Part shown: piece by piece, positions 42,846 through 50,760 of the stretch | Layout: each line of letters starts with the position of its first letter | Position numbering within the stretch: the stretch's first letter is position 1 | Origin: Lysobacter sp. GX 14042 | GTDB lineage: Bacteria; Pseudomonadota; Gammaproteobacteria; Xanthomonadales; Xanthomonadaceae | Assembly: GCF_021390425.1 (NCBI RefSeq) | Contig: NZ_JAJUWY010000002.1 | Location: forward strand, 62,001 to 126,000 | Reading direction: 5' to 3' | Length of the DNA: 64,000 bases | Notes under the pieces: model-generated | Seen by the model: only the letters and a program-made list of their open reading frames with translations | Told to the model about the DNA's origin: nothing | The model's database searches: none | Position numbers and translations under genes: made by a program

Positions 42846-43280
42846 TCAAGCGGCGATGGCCATCCCGATCAGTACGCCGCGCACCCAATCGAAGCCGCGC
42901 ATGTGCAGCACGCGGTACGCCTCGCGCCGAACCTCGGGCAGCCCCATGGCAGCCAGAAGCTCGTTGCACGTCTCCAGGCGCTCATGGAACTTCCGCCCCT
43001 TGCCGCAGTAATACGCGCGCATCACCGTCGCCAGCGTCCGATCCACCCGGCCCATGTCCGCGATGATGTCCTCCACCTGCTGCGCGAGCATGTCCACTTC
43101 CAGTGGCTTGAAGCCCGTAGGCCGCGCCGGCATCTCGCCTTTGTGCTCGATCAGCACCTGCACCATGTTCTTGCTCTGGTGGCCCAGGTACTCGCAATCT
43201 CGATGCAATGCGAACTCGCGGCCCCATTGCTCAAGCCGGCCGGCGACGTACAACCCGAACTGATCCACCTCCCCCGTCAT
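42846..43280 (-). CDS. Possible late antiterminator (Q-like)
   Basis: 144 residues, helical: LEVDMLAQQVEDIIADMGRV then YYCGKGRKFHERLETCNELL and LHMRGFDWVRGVLIGMA. Its place, end of the early minus operon just before a terminator and the lysis genes, is where lambdoid phages keep Q. The spacing and basic helix fit, but the sequence identity is only a suspicion. Confidence 0.5.
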   Translation of the reverse strand: MTGEVDQFGLYVAGRLEQWGREFALHRDCEYLGHQSKNMVQVLIEHKGEMPARPTGFKPLEVDMLAQQVEDIIADMGRVDRTLATVMRAYYCGKGRKFHERLETCNELLAAMGLPEVRREAYRVLHMRGFDWVRGVLIGMAIAA

Positions 43281-43597
43281 GCCGCCTCCAGCTCTTCAAT
43301 GATCTTCGCCACGGCGGAGGGATTGATGCTTGCGTTCCAGCGCAGCTGCTTCCGCACACTCCGCCGGTGGACCCCCAGAACCGGAGCCAGGGCTGTGACC
43401 TGCTCGTCCGTCAGCGCCTTGATCCGCTCATTGACCGCCCGAATGCGCTCCTGCCGCGCCTGCCACTTCTTGTGCTGCTCGCGCGCCAGGGATTTCGCCT
43501 CCCGGGCCTGCTGCGCCTTGTAGCGGTCGATTTCAGCGTCGATGTTCCCGCGCTTGCGCAGCGGAACATTCAAGATTCCATGATCAAAGCTGCCCAT
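43277..43597 (-). CDS. Hypothetical helical phage protein
   Basis: 106 residues, charged. [20 protein letters not shown] is a long basic helix, followed by [20 protein letters not shown], a possible helix-turn-helix, and a final helix. DNA-binding plausible. Overlaps both neighbours. Confidence 0.6.
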   Translation of the reverse strand: MGSFDHGILNVPLRKRGNIDAEIDRYKAQQAREAKSLAREQHKKWQARQERIRAVNERIKALTDEQVTALAPVLGVHRRSVRKQLRWNASINPSAVAKIIEELEAA

Positions 43598-43955
43598 CCG
43601 ATCCTCCCGTGATTCGCACCACCACCTCGCCGCCGGTCCGCACCTCGTCGCTCACGAACGGGTGCGACACGAACCGGGCGTCGTCTATCCCCAGCGCCTC
43701 GGCCAGCCCGTCTCGCATGGGCTTGAACCGGGCCAGAAGGTTGTCGTCGTCGTACTTGCGCCGCGCGGGCCGGTGGAAGGTGATCCACAGGTGCAGCCGC
43801 CCCTCGGGCAGCCCCTCCCCGCTCCACCTCTCCGCCATCGCCAGCAGGCGCGCCGCGGCTCGCGCGCTCTTGGCAGCTTCCGCCCGCTTCGACCAGTGGA
43901 CACGAGCGTTCGGGGACAGGGCCTTGTCCGGCCACGGCAGGGTCAGCGGCCTCAC
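43584..43955 (-). CDS. rusA: RusA-family Holliday-junction resolvase
   Basis: 123 residues. The [20 protein letters not shown] segment (Asp69-71) is the RusA active-site motif with the following lysine and helix; final [19 protein letters not shown] is the usual last strand. It resolves recombination or replication junctions before packaging. Commonly found late in lambdoid early operons. Confidence 0.88.
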   Translation of the reverse strand: MRPLTLPWPDKALSPNARVHWSKRAEAAKSARAAARLLAMAERWSGEGLPEGRLHLWITFHRPARRKYDDDNLLARFKPMRDGLAEALGIDDARFVSHPFVSDEVRTGGEVVVRITGGSDGQL

Positions 43956-44128
43956 CGCTTCCGCTCCCCTTTGATCCGGGCGTCCGCGTCATCCAACCCC
44001 GCGTACCACCGTTCGCGCAGCACCTCGCCGTCCCGTCCCATCGCGTATAGCGGCGCCCTTCGATCCCTGCCCGCCCGGCGCGCCGACTCCCCTGCGTCAT
44101 ACGCCTGGTCCCATTGCTTCTGGTTCAT
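43952..44128 (-). CDS. Small protein, faintly Rmf/CrpP-like
   Basis: 58 residues; ATG at 44128 overlaps the upstream [23 protein letters not shown] and the later [13 protein letters not shown] resemble the G-x2-A-x2-G...W-x-G pattern of ribosome-modulation-factor/CrpP proteins. The core Cys-Pro of Rmf is missing. Weak. Confidence 0.5.
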   Translation of the reverse strand: MNQKQWDQAYDAGESARRAGRDRRAPLYAMGRDGEVLRERWYAGLDDADARIKGERKR

Positions 44129-44430
44129 GCCGCCTGCCTCCACTCCCGCCTCACGTCGATCAAGTCATCCCGCACCACGGTGGTGATCGCCACCAAGCCC
44201 AGCTCGGGGTCGTACACGCCCACCAGGTCCACCTCTGCCGCGCACTCCGGCGGCTCCAGCCACACCCGGCCATCCGGATCCACCGTCACCGCCACCGGCC
44301 CGGCCGCGCGCACCATCCGCCGGGCGGCGTCGGCGGCGATTTCCCCTGCGGCCTGGCGGCGCAGGTTCCCCACCACGATCCCGTCCTCATCAACCACCGC
44401 CGCCGGCAGCTCTCGCGTCCAAGCCGCCAT
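44125..44430 (-). CDS. Hypothetical phage protein
   Basis: 101 residues; TGATG overlap with upstream gene. Beta strands such as GPVAVTVDPDGRVWLEPPEC, LVGVYDPELGLVAITTVVRD. Acidic, soluble. No family recognised. Confidence 0.55.
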   Translation of the reverse strand: MAAWTRELPAAVVDEDGIVVGNLRRQAAGEIAADAARRMVRAAGPVAVTVDPDGRVWLEPPECAAEVDLVGVYDPELGLVAITTVVRDDLIDVRREWRQAA

Positions 44431-45251
44431 CACGCCGCCTCCCTTTCCCACGCCGCGGGTACCCGCTCGACCTTCCCGCCTTGCGCCAGGAACTCATCGA
44501 CCGTCATGGTCGGCACCTCCTGCTTCTGCACGGGTGGCGGCTTCGGGGTGACCACCGGCGGCCGCACCACGACCGGCTTGCGAACCGCCGGCTTCGGCTT
44601 CGGCTTCGCCCTCCTGGCCGGTACCTTGCGCGCCGCCCTCTTGGCCGCCCGCTTCGTCTCCTCCGCCTCGGCCCGAGCCTTGCGCGCCGCCTCCCTGGCC
44701 GCCCGCTTTGCCTCGGCCGCCTCGGCGCGGGCCTTGCGCGCCGCTTCCCGCTCCTCGGCCGCCCGGGCTCGCTGCTCCGCATCGGCCGTAGCCGCGGCGC
44801 GCAGCTCCGCAGCCTCCTGCCGTGACCGCTCGAGTACGTCCTGCGCCTGCCGCACCTCGGTAAGCAGCCGCTCCAGCCGCTCCTGCGCGATTTCCACCCG
44901 GCCCTCCGCGCACTCGGCGAGAAACGCCGCGCGACTCCGGGTGCCCCCCCGGTTCTTGCGCTCGAACGCGCGCGCGGCCACTCGCTTCACGTGGCTTCGC
45001 CGCCGGTACTCCTCCTGCGCCCGCTGCCGCTCGCCCTCGGTGGCGTGCTTCCACAACCGCACGTCCCGGGCCAGGCCCCACCTCGCCGGCGTGGACCCGT
45101 CAGCCTCCACCATCCCGGCCCGACGCATGGACCCGATCGCCATTGCGATCTTGTTGCGGGCCTTCACGTCCGGCAGGCCGACGTGCACCTCGGCGGTCGT
45201 ACTCGGCCCATGCTCGGCCAGGTAGTCGCGGATTCGTTGAGACAGGTTCAC
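44430..45251 (-). CDS. Winged-helix protein with coiled coil and histone H1-like basic tail
   Basis: 273 residues; GTG overlaps the neighbour's TGA. Residues 1-60 (QRIRDYLAEHGPSTTAEVHV then AIGSMRRAGMVEADGS) are a winged-helix domain. The middle (~90-170) is coiled coil. The 170-245 region is Ala/Lys/Arg-rich (EAARKARAEAEETKRAAKRA) then proline-spaced lysines, like histone H1 tails. Suggests a DNA-compacting or replication-linked protein. Confidence 0.6.
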   Translation of the reverse strand: MNLSQRIRDYLAEHGPSTTAEVHVGLPDVKARNKIAMAIGSMRRAGMVEADGSTPARWGLARDVRLWKHATEGERQRAQEEYRRRSHVKRVAARAFERKNRGGTRSRAAFLAECAEGRVEIAQERLERLLTEVRQAQDVLERSRQEAAELRAAATADAEQRARAAEEREAARKARAEAAEAKRAAREAARKARAEAEETKRAAKRAARKVPARRAKPKPKPAVRKPVVVRPPVVTPKPPPVQKQEVPTMTVDEFLAQGGKVERVPAAWEREAA

Positions 45252-45682
45252 TTCGCCCCCTTCAATAGTTCGTCCTGGTATCGCTGCCACCGCTCGGTGC
45301 CCTTGCCGGGCAGGTCCGGCAACGCATCGGCGGTCCACTCGCGGAAGTCGCGGGCGTGCGCCTTGAAGCTCGGCCCATAGACCTCGCGCATTTCGTCGTC
45401 GCCCCAGCCCCAGTGCACCCAATCGCCGTCGTGGTGCCACTCGCACAGGGCCACCACCTCGTCCTGCCCCAGTTGCTTCTGCCCGTGCAGGTCGCCCACG
45501 TTGCGGTGGTGAATCTCGGTGGCGCCCGGCTGCCGATTCGGCTGCATTCCGTGCTCGATGCGGAACCGGCACACCACGCATCCCAGCGCCCGAGCACGGT
45601 CCTGGTACTGCTGCTGCGCCGCGGTCGGCGCGGGGATCGCGCGCTTCCGGCTCCGCAGCCCCTTCCGGCGTGCCAGCGTCAT
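45248..45682 (-). CDS. Ref-like (RecA-dependent) nuclease
   Basis: 144 residues; start overlaps the tiny gene upstream. GCVVCRFRIEHGMQ (Cys35, Cys38), then GATEIHHRNVGDLHGQKQLG, and VVALCEWHHDGD (Cys80, His83, His84) match phage P1 Ref / recombination-enhancement nucleases. Basic N-terminus. Cuts DNA at RecA filaments in known members. Confidence 0.8.
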   Translation of the reverse strand: MTLARRKGLRSRKRAIPAPTAAQQQYQDRARALGCVVCRFRIEHGMQPNRQPGATEIHHRNVGDLHGQKQLGQDEVVALCEWHHDGDWVHWGWGDDEMREVYGPSFKAHARDFREWTADALPDLPGKGTERWQRYQDELLKGAK

Positions 45683-45813
45683 CCGTGCGCCCTCCACAAC
45701 TCGATGACTTCGAACACCGGGAGCTGGAACCACTCGGCCAGTTCGCACACGCTGCAGCCACAGCGGGACAGGTAGACGAACCGCTCCAGCTCGGGCTTGG
45801 GCAGGCCGGTCAT
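45679..45813 (-). CDS. Tiny helix-turn-helix protein
   Basis: 44 residues: TGLPKPELERFVYLSRCGCS then VCELAEWFQLPVFEVIELWR. The second part has the spacing of a helix-turn-helix (ELAEWFQLPVFEVIELW). Both ends overlap genes by 4 nt (ATGA), supporting translation. No family recognised. Confidence 0.6.
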   Translation of the reverse strand: MTGLPKPELERFVYLSRCGCSVCELAEWFQLPVFEVIELWRAHG

Positions 45814-46343
45814 CGGTCCGGCCCCGCTGCCAGGTCCTTGCCGCACAGCTCGCGGCGGATCGCCTCGACATGGGCCTTCGCTACTTCCGGGTCTGCCGGC
45901 TTCACCTCGCGCTTCTCCTGCTCAACCGCGCCGGCAACCTCGGGCAGCTCGCCACCCCGCATCACGTGCTCCCGGGCCAGCTCGTAGGCTTCGCGCAGCA
46001 ACCGGTCGGCCTGGTCGGCGCTCACGCTGCGGTAGCGGTGCCCATCGAGGAACTGCCACACCAGCCGGGTGAAGCCGCCCTGCTTGCCGGCGTCCAGCCG
46101 CACCGCGGCCATCGGCGGGATCCCGAGGCACATGGACCGGAACTCGGGCAGCGTCGGCGGCCAAGGCTCGCTGCTGGCGAGGCACGCCTGCAGGCCGTGA
46201 GCAAGCTGCGCGCCGGTCAGGCCCGCCAACCCGGAGGCCCAGGTGTCGCCGGCCATGCCGGCGGGATCGTCGCCGTAGCTGCTGGTCCACCGGTGGCCGT
46301 AGATCGAGGCCATGCGGCCCCACAGGGTTTCAGTTTGCGACAC
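45810..46343 (-). CDS. Lambda P-like replication protein
   Basis: 177 residues from a GTG at 46343 overlapping the previous stop by 14 nt. An ATG at 46448 has a good ribosome site but would overlap the upstream gene by 119 nt and adds unconvincing sequence; uncertain. WGRMASIYGHRWTSSYGDDP then GLAGLTGAQLAHGLQACLAS are typical of phage P-type loaders in Xanthomonadaceae. It presumably loads the host helicase. Confidence 0.65.
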   Translation of the reverse strand: MSQTETLWGRMASIYGHRWTSSYGDDPAGMAGDTWASGLAGLTGAQLAHGLQACLASSEPWPPTLPEFRSMCLGIPPMAAVRLDAGKQGGFTRLVWQFLDGHRYRSVSADQADRLLREAYELAREHVMRGGELPEVAGAVEQEKREVKPADPEVAKAHVEAIRRELCGKDLAAGPDR

Positions 46344-47181
46344 GGGAAGCCGTGCCTTCGATGACGGTGAACTCGCCCCGCTCGCGACGGCTGCGCTCGA
46401 TGTTGGCCTGCACGCGGTCGGCGGCAGACAGTCGGCTATGGCCTGCATGGGTTGCTCCTGCGGTGATGGGTGCGGCGCCCTCGGCATGGCGGCTGCGCGC
46501 GGTGGTGATGGCCCAGGCAAACGGGCGGGTCTTCTTGGCCTCGATGGCTTCGGCGGCAGTCGCCGCCAGCGCTTCGGGCGTGACGCCCTCCTCCAGCGCA
46601 GCCAGCAGGTCGGGGTGGCTCGGGTTGGTCCCACCGCATCCCGCTTTCCGCATCAGCAGGCACGCTCGGCCGGCCGCGGTCGGCTCGCGCGCGCCAGCGA
46701 GCGAAGCGAGCTCTTGGGGTCTGGAGTCTGGAGCCTGGTGAGCTTTCGGTTGGGTTTCGTTTTCGGAACCCGAGCAAAAGGGTCGGGTTTCTTCCTGCAA
46801 ACCCGATGGAAAGGGTTGGGTTTTTTCCGTTTTCCTTCCGCCGCTGGGTGGCTTCGCTTTCGGGGGGCGCCCGCCCTTCTTCCCGTTCTCACGCGCGGAC
46901 TCGATCTTCGCCACGAAACGCGCGATCTCCTCGTCTGCTCGCTTGTTGTGCCAGCCGTCGTCCTCCAGGGTGAAGAACTCGGCCAGCACCGCGTCGACCG
47001 CCTCCAGTTCGTCGGGCGTGCGGGCGCCGGCGAGGCGCGCGACCTGCTTCACGTCTGCGGGAAGTGGGCATTCCTGGAGGTAGTAGCGCCGGAGCAGCCG
47101 GGAATAGACGGCGTCCTCCAGCAGCGTCAGGTGCGAAGTGGCAGCGGCGTAGTCGCCGATGTGGTGCTCGAAGTAGTTCAC
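46330..47181 (-). CDS. YdaU/DUF1376-type replication protein
   Basis: 283 residues; GTG overlapping upstream TGA. NYFEHHIGDYAAATSHLTLL and YSRLLRRYYLQECPLP are the DUF1376 winged-helix start, a replisome-initiator-like domain. The middle is low-complexity Lys/Pro/Ser; the C-terminal ~100 are helical. Origin might be inside or near this gene (O-like proteins bind their own gene). Confidence 0.8.
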   Translation of the reverse strand: MNYFEHHIGDYAAATSHLTLLEDAVYSRLLRRYYLQECPLPADVKQVARLAGARTPDELEAVDAVLAEFFTLEDDGWHNKRADEEIARFVAKIESARENGKKGGRPPKAKPPSGGRKTEKTQPFPSGLQEETRPFCSGSENETQPKAHQAPDSRPQELASLAGAREPTAAGRACLLMRKAGCGGTNPSHPDLLAALEEGVTPEALAATAAEAIEAKKTRPFAWAITTARSRHAEGAAPITAGATHAGHSRLSAADRVQANIERSRRERGEFTVIEGTASRVAN

Positions 47182-47489
47182 GCAGCGGCCCTGCCTTCCC
47201 TCTCGGGGAGTGCGTACAGCGTTTCGGGGCGGCCGTAGATTCCGGTGCGGGTCTGCGTCGGCAGGTGAACCAGGGCGCCGGCATTCATCAGGTTGGTGAT
47301 CGAGCGGCGGATGCTGGTCAGCGGCCAGCGTCGGCCCTGCGCCTCGCACGAACGCCAGACCTGGGACGCGGATAGGGGGCGTCCGGCTGCGCGATACACG
47401 GCCATGACGGCCTCGTCCTGCCTGCTTGCGGTCCGGACCGCGGTAGCGAGCTCGTCGCGACGAATCGGAGTGGTGGGCCAGTACGTCAT
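47178..47489 (-). CDS. Winged-helix regulator/replication accessory
   Basis: 103 residues; ATG overlaps upstream TGA. AVMAVYRAAGRPLSASQVWR then LTSIRRSITNLMNAGALVHL and a beta wing make a winged helix. Near replication genes. Regulatory or primosomal role possible. Confidence 0.65.
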   Translation of the reverse strand: MTYWPTTPIRRDELATAVRTASRQDEAVMAVYRAAGRPLSASQVWRSCEAQGRRWPLTSIRRSITNLMNAGALVHLPTQTRTGIYGRPETLYALPEREGRAAA

Positions 47490-47875
47490 CGCCGCGCTCC
47501 CGACAGCCCCGCGGCCGCCAGAAGCGCCGGTAGCGTCTCGGCCAGCCCGGCGAGCTTCCGTAGCGCCTCCTGCTGCGTCACGTTGGGGTCGCGCAGGTAC
47601 TTGTCGGCCAAGTAGTGGATCGGGGTCACGTCCCCGGTCTTGGCGATGTACGCCTCGAACTCGTCCAGGCCGATGTCTCGTTTTCGCTCGGTGCCGCCGG
47701 CCAGCTTCTCGGACAGCTTCGAAGGCGCCATATCAATCTGGCCCGCGATCCGCCCCAGCCCCTGCCGGTAGACCCCGGTCGCCATGCACTCACGTAGGCT
47801 CAAATGGCGCTGCGATAGGCCCTGCTCAAAGACCAGGGAAAGCTGTGCGGAAGCATGGGGATGATTCGTTCCCAT
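47486..47875 (-). CDS. CII-like phage regulator
   Basis: 129 residues; ATG at 47875 with ggagggggaatca upstream. GLGRIAGQIDMAPSKLSEKL and the following TERKRDIGLDEFEAYIAKTG form a helix-turn-helix as in Phage_CP76/CII-type regulators. C-terminal helix QEALRKLAGLAETLPALL could tetramerise. First gene after cro on the leftward early transcript, the position of cII. Confidence 0.72.
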   Translation of the reverse strand: MGTNHPHASAQLSLVFEQGLSQRHLSLRECMATGVYRQGLGRIAGQIDMAPSKLSEKLAGGTERKRDIGLDEFEAYIAKTGDVTPIHYLADKYLRDPNVTQQEALRKLAGLAETLPALLAAAGLSGARR

Positions 47876-47930
47876 TGATTCCCCCTCCGAGGGGTGAAAA
47901 AGGCCGCACCCCATTCACGGAGTGCAGCCG

Positions 47931-48059
47931 GTGTCAGTTCAGGAGCAGGTAGCTCGCGCCGCGGGCAACGTCGTTGCCTTGGTGCGGATGTGCGGAAATG
48001 CGTTCGCGGTGTGCCGCGTCGACGGCCGGTTGGTGATCCGGCGGCTGGCGCGGCGGTGA
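47931..48059 (+). CDS. Possible small protein antisense to the early transcript
   Basis: 42 residues from GTG with ggag 8 nt upstream: VARAAGNVVALVRMCGNAFA then VDGRLVIRRLARR. Plus strand, opposite to the cro-cII transcript. Amino-acid character acceptable; evidence weak. Confidence 0.3.
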   Translation: MSVQEQVARAAGNVVALVRMCGNAFAVCRVDGRLVIRRLARR

Positions 48060-48132
48060 GCCGCGTAGGAGGCGGCCCCGTGGCAGGATCGGAGGTGCGA
48101 CCCACCCTCACCCACCACGGAGCCATGAGCCG

Positions 48133-48435
48133 ATGCTTGAAAGGAAAGCGACGCAGCGAGAACTACAGAACACCAACCGAGCCATCGGAGACACCGCAAT
48201 TGCGCTGTCGACCCTGGTCGGGCAGATGTTTGCCGCGATGGCCCGGCAGTCAGGCGCGAGCCTTTCCAAGCTGGAAGCCGACTTTCGACAGATTGCGTCC
48301 GAGGACGAGCGAGGAGAGCTTCACTCCACGATGCTCGAAGTGCTCGCTCGGGCACTCCAGCTCGAAGCAAAGCGGTCTGAACTTCAATCCACGCAATCTG
48401 CCTTGCAGCAACACAGAGCTGACGCTGGAGAGTAG
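48133..48435 (+). CDS. Hypothetical coiled-coil protein, opposite to the early operon
   Basis: 100 residues. KATQRELQNTNRAIGDTAIA and LSKLEADFRQIASEDERGEL then a long helix with VLARALQLEAKRSELQSTQS. Lower GC and natural helical pattern argue it is real. It lies on the opposite strand between cro and cII-like genes and could be expressed from the prophage or influence the antisense. Function unknown. Confidence 0.6.
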   Translation: MLERKATQRELQNTNRAIGDTAIALSTLVGQMFAAMARQSGASLSKLEADFRQIASEDERGELHSTMLEVLARALQLEAKRSELQSTQSALQQHRADAGE

Positions 48436-48460
48436 CGACGATGGCCGCCTCTGCCGCCAT

Positions 48461-48688
48461 CTACGCGGCGCTCCGCTCGGGTTCGGGGCCGAAGACGTCG
48501 GGGCGGAGGTCGTGGACCGACGCGATACCGGGGAACTTCTTGCTCATCGCAATGGCGAGGCGCGGCGACACCTTCCGGTCACCGGACTTCCACTGGTAGA
48601 CGGTGGGGGGCTTCACGCCCAGCTTGGAGGCCAGGGCGCTCACACCACCGGCCTCCTCGATGACTCGCTCGACTGTGGTCTTGTCCAT
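48461..48688 (-). CDS. Cro-like repressor (YdaS-type)
   Basis: 75 residues; ATG at 48688. TTVERVIEEAGGVSALASKL then GVKPPTVYQWKSGDRKVSPR is the YdaS/Cro helix-turn-helix. It is divergent from the S24 repressor with three operators between, so it is the Cro of this phage. Confidence 0.87.
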   Translation of the reverse strand: MDKTTVERVIEEAGGVSALASKLGVKPPTVYQWKSGDRKVSPRLAIAMSKKFPGIASVHDLRPDVFGPEPERSAA

Positions 48689-48695
48689 GGCGCAC

Positions 48696-48725
48696 AGTCT
48701 AGGCATTGCCTATGTTCGCCGTCAA
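48696..48725 (-). promoter_or_regulatory. Early promoter PR for cro
   Basis: Minus-strand -35 TTGACG (48720-48725) and -10 TAGACT (48696-48701), 18-nt spacing, with operator O1 in between. Transcribes cro and the replication operon; repressor at O1 would block it. Confidence 0.75.
48700..48712. promoter_or_regulatory. Operator O1
   Basis: taggcattgccta, a 13-bp near-perfect palindrome. Further copies are O2 48724-48736 (aaggcattgccta), O3 48761-48773 (taggcaatgctta), and two at 50838-50850 and 50863-50875. Confidence 0.88.
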
Positions 48726-48736
48726 GGCATTGCCTA
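48724..48736. promoter_or_regulatory. Operator O2
   Basis: aaggcattgccta, one mismatch to O1, 24 nt away (O1 to O2 start), suiting cooperative dimers on the same DNA face. Confidence 0.85.
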
Positions 48737-48760
48737 CGGGCACCTAGTACGTGGTGTGAT

Positions 48761-48773
48761 TAGGCAATGCTTA
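48761..48773. promoter_or_regulatory. Operator O3, over the repressor start
   Basis: taggcaatgctta, the weakest match. It covers the first codons of the repressor gene, allowing negative autoregulation at high repressor level. Confidence 0.75.
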
Positions 48774-49435
48774 TGGGGCCAGCCCTTGGTGAGGCGGTAG
48801 ACGAAGCGATCCGCTTGAAGGGCGTATCGAAGGCGGAGGTTGCCCGCCACTTCAAGATCAAGGGCCCGTCTGTGTACGACTGGATCAAGCACGGAAGGAT
48901 TAGCAAGCACCACCTACCCGAGCTGGTTAACTACTTCTCTGACGTAGTCGGTCCGGAGCACTGGGGGCTTCCGAAGTCTGGCGTGCTGGGGGGCGGGCCG
49001 GATCCCGGTGATGCCGACTGGTCGGACGTTCTCGGTTACGCGCAAGACGTGGCGCTGGGCGACGGCTCGCTCCCCGATGAGTACGCCGAGACGCACAAGC
49101 TCAAGTTCCGGCGCGACAGCCTCCAGCGCAAGGGTCTGCGCCCTGGCGCTCTGCAGGTCTACTACGGTTCGGGCGACTCAATGGAGCCGCGGATCCACGA
49201 TGGGGACGCGATCCTGTTCGACACCAGCGACACCCGGGTGGTGGACAACCGGATCTACGTCGTGCGCTACGAAGGGCACGTCTACGCCAAGCGGCTCCAG
49301 GTGCATGGCGACCTTGTGTTCATCGAAAGCGACAACGACACAGACCCGAAGTGGCGCCGGCCGGTGCTCGTACGCGAGGGCGACGATTTCGAGGTGATCG
49401 GCCGCGTGCGCTGGATCGGGAGCTGGGAAGATTGA
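48767..49435 (+). CDS. CI-type repressor with S24 (LexA-like) domain
   Basis: 222 residues from ATG at 48767 (a second ATG is two codons on). Residues 1-60 are a helix-turn-helix (SKAEVARHFKIKGPSVYDWI). The S24 peptidase fold has Ser138 in GSGDSMEPRIHDGD and Lys175 in HVYAKRLQ. No Ala-Gly or Cys-Gly bond is present in the linker before Ser138, where LexA-type self-cleavage usually occurs. A promoter with -10 near 48755-48760 would start RNA at or next to the ATG, a leaderless mRNA as for lambda cI from PRM. Confidence 0.9.
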   Translation: MLMGPALGEAVDEAIRLKGVSKAEVARHFKIKGPSVYDWIKHGRISKHHLPELVNYFSDVVGPEHWGLPKSGVLGGGPDPGDADWSDVLGYAQDVALGDGSLPDEYAETHKLKFRRDSLQRKGLRPGALQVYYGSGDSMEPRIHDGDAILFDTSDTRVVDNRIYVVRYEGHVYAKRLQVHGDLVFIESDNDTDPKWRRPVLVREGDDFEVIGRVRWIGSWED

Positions 49436-49638
49436 TGACTCCCAAGGCACGACGGGAGCACCTTCACGCGTCCGTGGGGGTCGCCTGCCTGTACGGCATG
49501 GTGATCGGCGGGTGGTTGGGGTGGCGCGGAGCGCAGGCGGGGTGGATCGAGTCGTGTGTATTCGTCGCTGTGCTGATGGTCGCCCCTCAAGTGCTGATGG
49601 CCCGCGTCGATGCGAGATACGGATACACCGTGGACTGA
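49435..49638 (+). CDS. Small membrane protein co-expressed with the repressor
   Basis: 67 residues; TGATG overlap with the repressor stop. Two hydrophobic helices (VGVACLYGMVIGGWLGWRG and VFVAVLMVAPQVLMARV). Expressed with CI in the lysogen, so a superinfection-exclusion role is an attractive inference. Confidence 0.6.
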   Translation: MTPKARREHLHASVGVACLYGMVIGGWLGWRGAQAGWIESCVFVAVLMVAPQVLMARVDARYGYTVD

Positions 49639-49690
49639 CTGGCAGTTCAGGAAGCACTAGAGGCCCGTGCACGCGCATCACGAACCCTGC

Positions 49691-49711
49691 GTGCATTGTG
49701 CTTTAATGCAC
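49691..49711. promoter_or_regulatory. Inverted repeat upstream of the P63C gene
   Basis: gtgcatt-gtgcttt-aatgcac, perfect 7-bp arms, and a second palindrome gcacgtgc at 49726-49733 just before the ATG. Distinct from the CI operators, so the gene may have its own regulator. Confidence 0.5.
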
Positions 49712-49734
49712 GTAATTCCATTGGAGCACGTGCA

Positions 49735-50742
49735 ATGAGCGAAACGAAAGGTAGGGCCCGAGGGGGGAAAGCGAGGGCGGCTGCAATGACCCCAGAGCAG
49801 CGGAGCGAGAGCGCCCGGAAAGCAGCGCTCGCTAAGGCCGAGATGCAGAAGCTGCCGAAGGCTACCCACGGATCGACAGACCATCCCCTGAAGATCGGGC
49901 ATGTAGAGATTTCGTGTTATGTCCTAGATGACGGCACGCGCGTTCTTTCGCAGCGCGGGCTCCAGAGCGGGGTCGGCATGTCAACCGGTGGCGGATCTGC
50001 CGGTGAGCAGCGGCTTGCGGTTTTCGCTCAATCTGTAGCTGATAAAGCCATAGGAAACAAAGAGTTGTCCGTGCGCAGCGCTGAACTATCGGAGCGCCTC
50101 CGGACGCCAATCCGCTTTCGCGTTCCCGGCCAGGGACGTCCGGTGTATGGGTACGAGGCCACTGTTCTCGCGGACTTGTGCGACGTAATTCTGGAAGCGC
50201 GTTCGGGCAAGCTCCTGCAGAAGCAGCAGGAACACATTGCCGCTCAAGCGGAAGTCCTCGTACGTGGCTTCGCCCGAGTTGGCATTATTGCGCTTGTTGA
50301 CGAGGCTACCGGCTATCAGAAGGATCGCGACAAGGATGCCCTCGCACAGATACTTGAGGCGTTCGTAGCCAAGGAGCTACAGCCCTACGTCAAGACGTTC
50401 CCATCTGATTACTACGAACAGCTGTTCCGGCTTCGTGGTCTTCAGTACCCACCGGAGCGCGCCTCCTACAGGCCGCAGTACTTCGGCATCCTGACCAACA
50501 ACATCGTCTACGACAGGCTGGCCCCCGGAGTCCGGAGGGAGCTGAAGAAGGAAGCAGCCAAGGACGAGAAGAAGGGAAAGCTGCACCAGCGCCTGACGCC
50601 TGACATGGGGCACCCGAAGTTGCGAGAACACCTGGCGTCGGTCACGGCCATCATGAAGTTGAGTAAGGACTACGACGACTTCATAGCGAACCTGAACAAG
50701 ATCCATACCCGCTATGGAGACACGGTGCCGCTCGACCTGTAG
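49735..50742 (+). CDS. P63C-domain protein
   Basis: 335 residues; ATG at 49735 with ggag upstream. N-terminal ~40 are basic, Ala/Lys/Arg-rich (GRARGGKARAAAMTPEQRSE). The core (GRPVYGYEATVLADLCDVIL, DRDKDALAQILEAFVAKELQ, PYVKTFPSDYYEQLFRLRGL, GILTNNIVYDRLAPGVRREL) is the P63C domain, found in phages and mobile elements, with unknown function. Sits between immunity and PL, ended by its own terminator, so probably expressed in the prophage. Confidence 0.85.
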   Translation: MSETKGRARGGKARAAAMTPEQRSESARKAALAKAEMQKLPKATHGSTDHPLKIGHVEISCYVLDDGTRVLSQRGLQSGVGMSTGGGSAGEQRLAVFAQSVADKAIGNKELSVRSAELSERLRTPIRFRVPGQGRPVYGYEATVLADLCDVILEARSGKLLQKQQEHIAAQAEVLVRGFARVGIIALVDEATGYQKDRDKDALAQILEAFVAKELQPYVKTFPSDYYEQLFRLRGLQYPPERASYRPQYFGILTNNIVYDRLAPGVRRELKKEAAKDEKKGKLHQRLTPDMGHPKLREHLASVTAIMKLSKDYDDFIANLNKIHTRYGDTVPLDL

Positions 50743-50760
50743 CACCACTTTCGGCCTCCA

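Noticed and set aside
46344-46448. Upstream start (46448) for the P-like replication gene
   Set aside because: Good ribosome-like sequence, but the added residues look like a shadow of the overlapping DUF1376 gene; kept as an alternative only.
47939-48460. 173-codon minus-strand frame between cro and the CII-like gene
   Set aside because: Composition is that of a shadow of 48133-48435, and it lacks a ribosome site.
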